Source of the DNA: Salinicola halophilus
GTDB taxonomy: Bacteria > Pseudomonadota > Gammaproteobacteria > Pseudomonadales > Halomonadaceae
NCBI RefSeq assembly: GCF_003206155.1
Contig: NZ_PZJV01000003.1
Coordinates: forward strand, 136,652-200,651
Reading direction: 5' to 3'
Length of the DNA: 64,000 nucleotides
Shown here: positions 63,909-64,000 of the stretch, piece by piece
Layout: every line of letters starts with the position of its first letter
Numbering within the stretch: position 1 is the stretch's first letter
The notes under the pieces: model-generated
Databases searched by the model: none
Seen by the model: the letters and a program-made list of their open reading frames with translations, nothing else
What the model was told of the DNA's origin: nothing
Translations under genes and position numbers: made by a program

Positions 63909-64000
63909 ATGAGCGCGCGCAGCACGGTCCGACTGGAATGGCTTCACGACGCGCTGAAGCGCGGCGGTACGCTGCCGCTGGCCGAGGCGGCGAAACGCTG
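63909..64000 (+). CDS. DeoR-family regulator, N-terminal fragment cut by window end
   Basis: The first 30 codons of a gene running off the window. The start MSARSTVRLEWLHDALKRGG continues TLPLAEAAKR, which resembles the start of DeoR-type repressors (a helix-turn-helix with LKRxxxLxLxDAAxxL). GAGGAG sits 7 nt before the ATG. Its place beside the nucleoside genes suggests that it controls them through deoxyribose-phosphate, but only the N-terminus is visible. Confidence 0.7.
   Translation, partial: MSARSTVRLEWLHDALKRGGTLPLAEAAKR

Overview
The window is high-GC, gene-dense bacterial chromosome. Gene content points to a gammaproteobacterium of the Halomonadaceae/Pseudomonas neighbourhood: an Entner-Doudoroff sugar operon divergent from a Gap-1 type GAPDH, a Pseudomonas-like glgA/treZ/malQ/treY/DUF2934/glgX cluster, an AcrAB-type RND pump with a TetR repressor, TRAP and CNT transporters, and a BCCT remnant. 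A moderately halophilic Halomonadaceae member is the best guess; this is inference, since no rRNA or other marker gene lies in the window. I see no tRNA, rRNA, CRISPR array, insertion sequence or prophage.

Layout. 1-3.1 kb: a DUF4235 membrane protein and a ketone-body module (scoA, scoB, thiolase). 3.5-9.1 kb: minus-strand hexose operon edd-glk-yeaD-AKR-fructokinase, divergent from gap at 9.3 kb across an AT-rich regulatory gap. 10.6-13.2 kb: a small hypothetical, a PAS/GGDEF protein with a degenerate active-site loop, and a secreted dienelactone hydrolase. 13.3-19.0 kb: pncB, a small membrane protein, a DUF482 acyltransferase, a KefB/C antiporter and a fructosamine kinase. 19.0-24.4 kb: TetR regulator, divergent RND adaptor and permease, with a clear palindromic operator between them. 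24.7-41.4 kb: a large alpha-glucan/trehalose island, glgA, a GlgB-like pseudoenzyme, treZ, malQ and treY (all joined by 4-nt ATGA overlaps), then a DUF2934 protein, glgX, glgB and a convergent cytoplasmic trehalase. 41.5-50.2 kb: an SDR, an MscS channel, a lipoprotein combining NlpE-like and chagasin-like domains, small proteins, a decayed BCCT/LysR locus, DUF3820, a sulfite-oxidase-like enzyme and a PfpI/DJ-1 protein. 50.4-55.8 kb: a TRAP transporter with a GH31 glucosidase. 55.8-64 kb: a nucleoside operon (nupC, deoC, deoA, deoB, deoD, cdd, GNAT), divergent from a Tsx-type porin and the first codons of a DeoR-like regulator.

How the genes work together. Imported glucose and fructose are phosphorylated (glk, frk) and dehydrated by edd; gap continues the pathway after KDPG cleavage (eda is not in the window). 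The glucan island can elongate, branch, debranch and reshape alpha-1,4-glucan and convert its reducing ends to trehalose through TreY/TreZ, while the trehalase returns trehalose to glucose. No glgC is present. Nucleosides enter through the Tsx-like porin and NupC and are broken down to free bases and deoxyribose-5-phosphate, then to acetaldehyde and glyceraldehyde-3-phosphate.

The most unusual features are the branching-enzyme paralogue that has lost exactly the catalytic part of its barrel, the in-frame 8-residue repeat expansion inside thymidine phosphorylase, several other short tandem repeats at gene ends, the NlpE/chagasin-like lipoprotein, and the double-deletion scar fusing a BCCT transporter to a LysR regulator.
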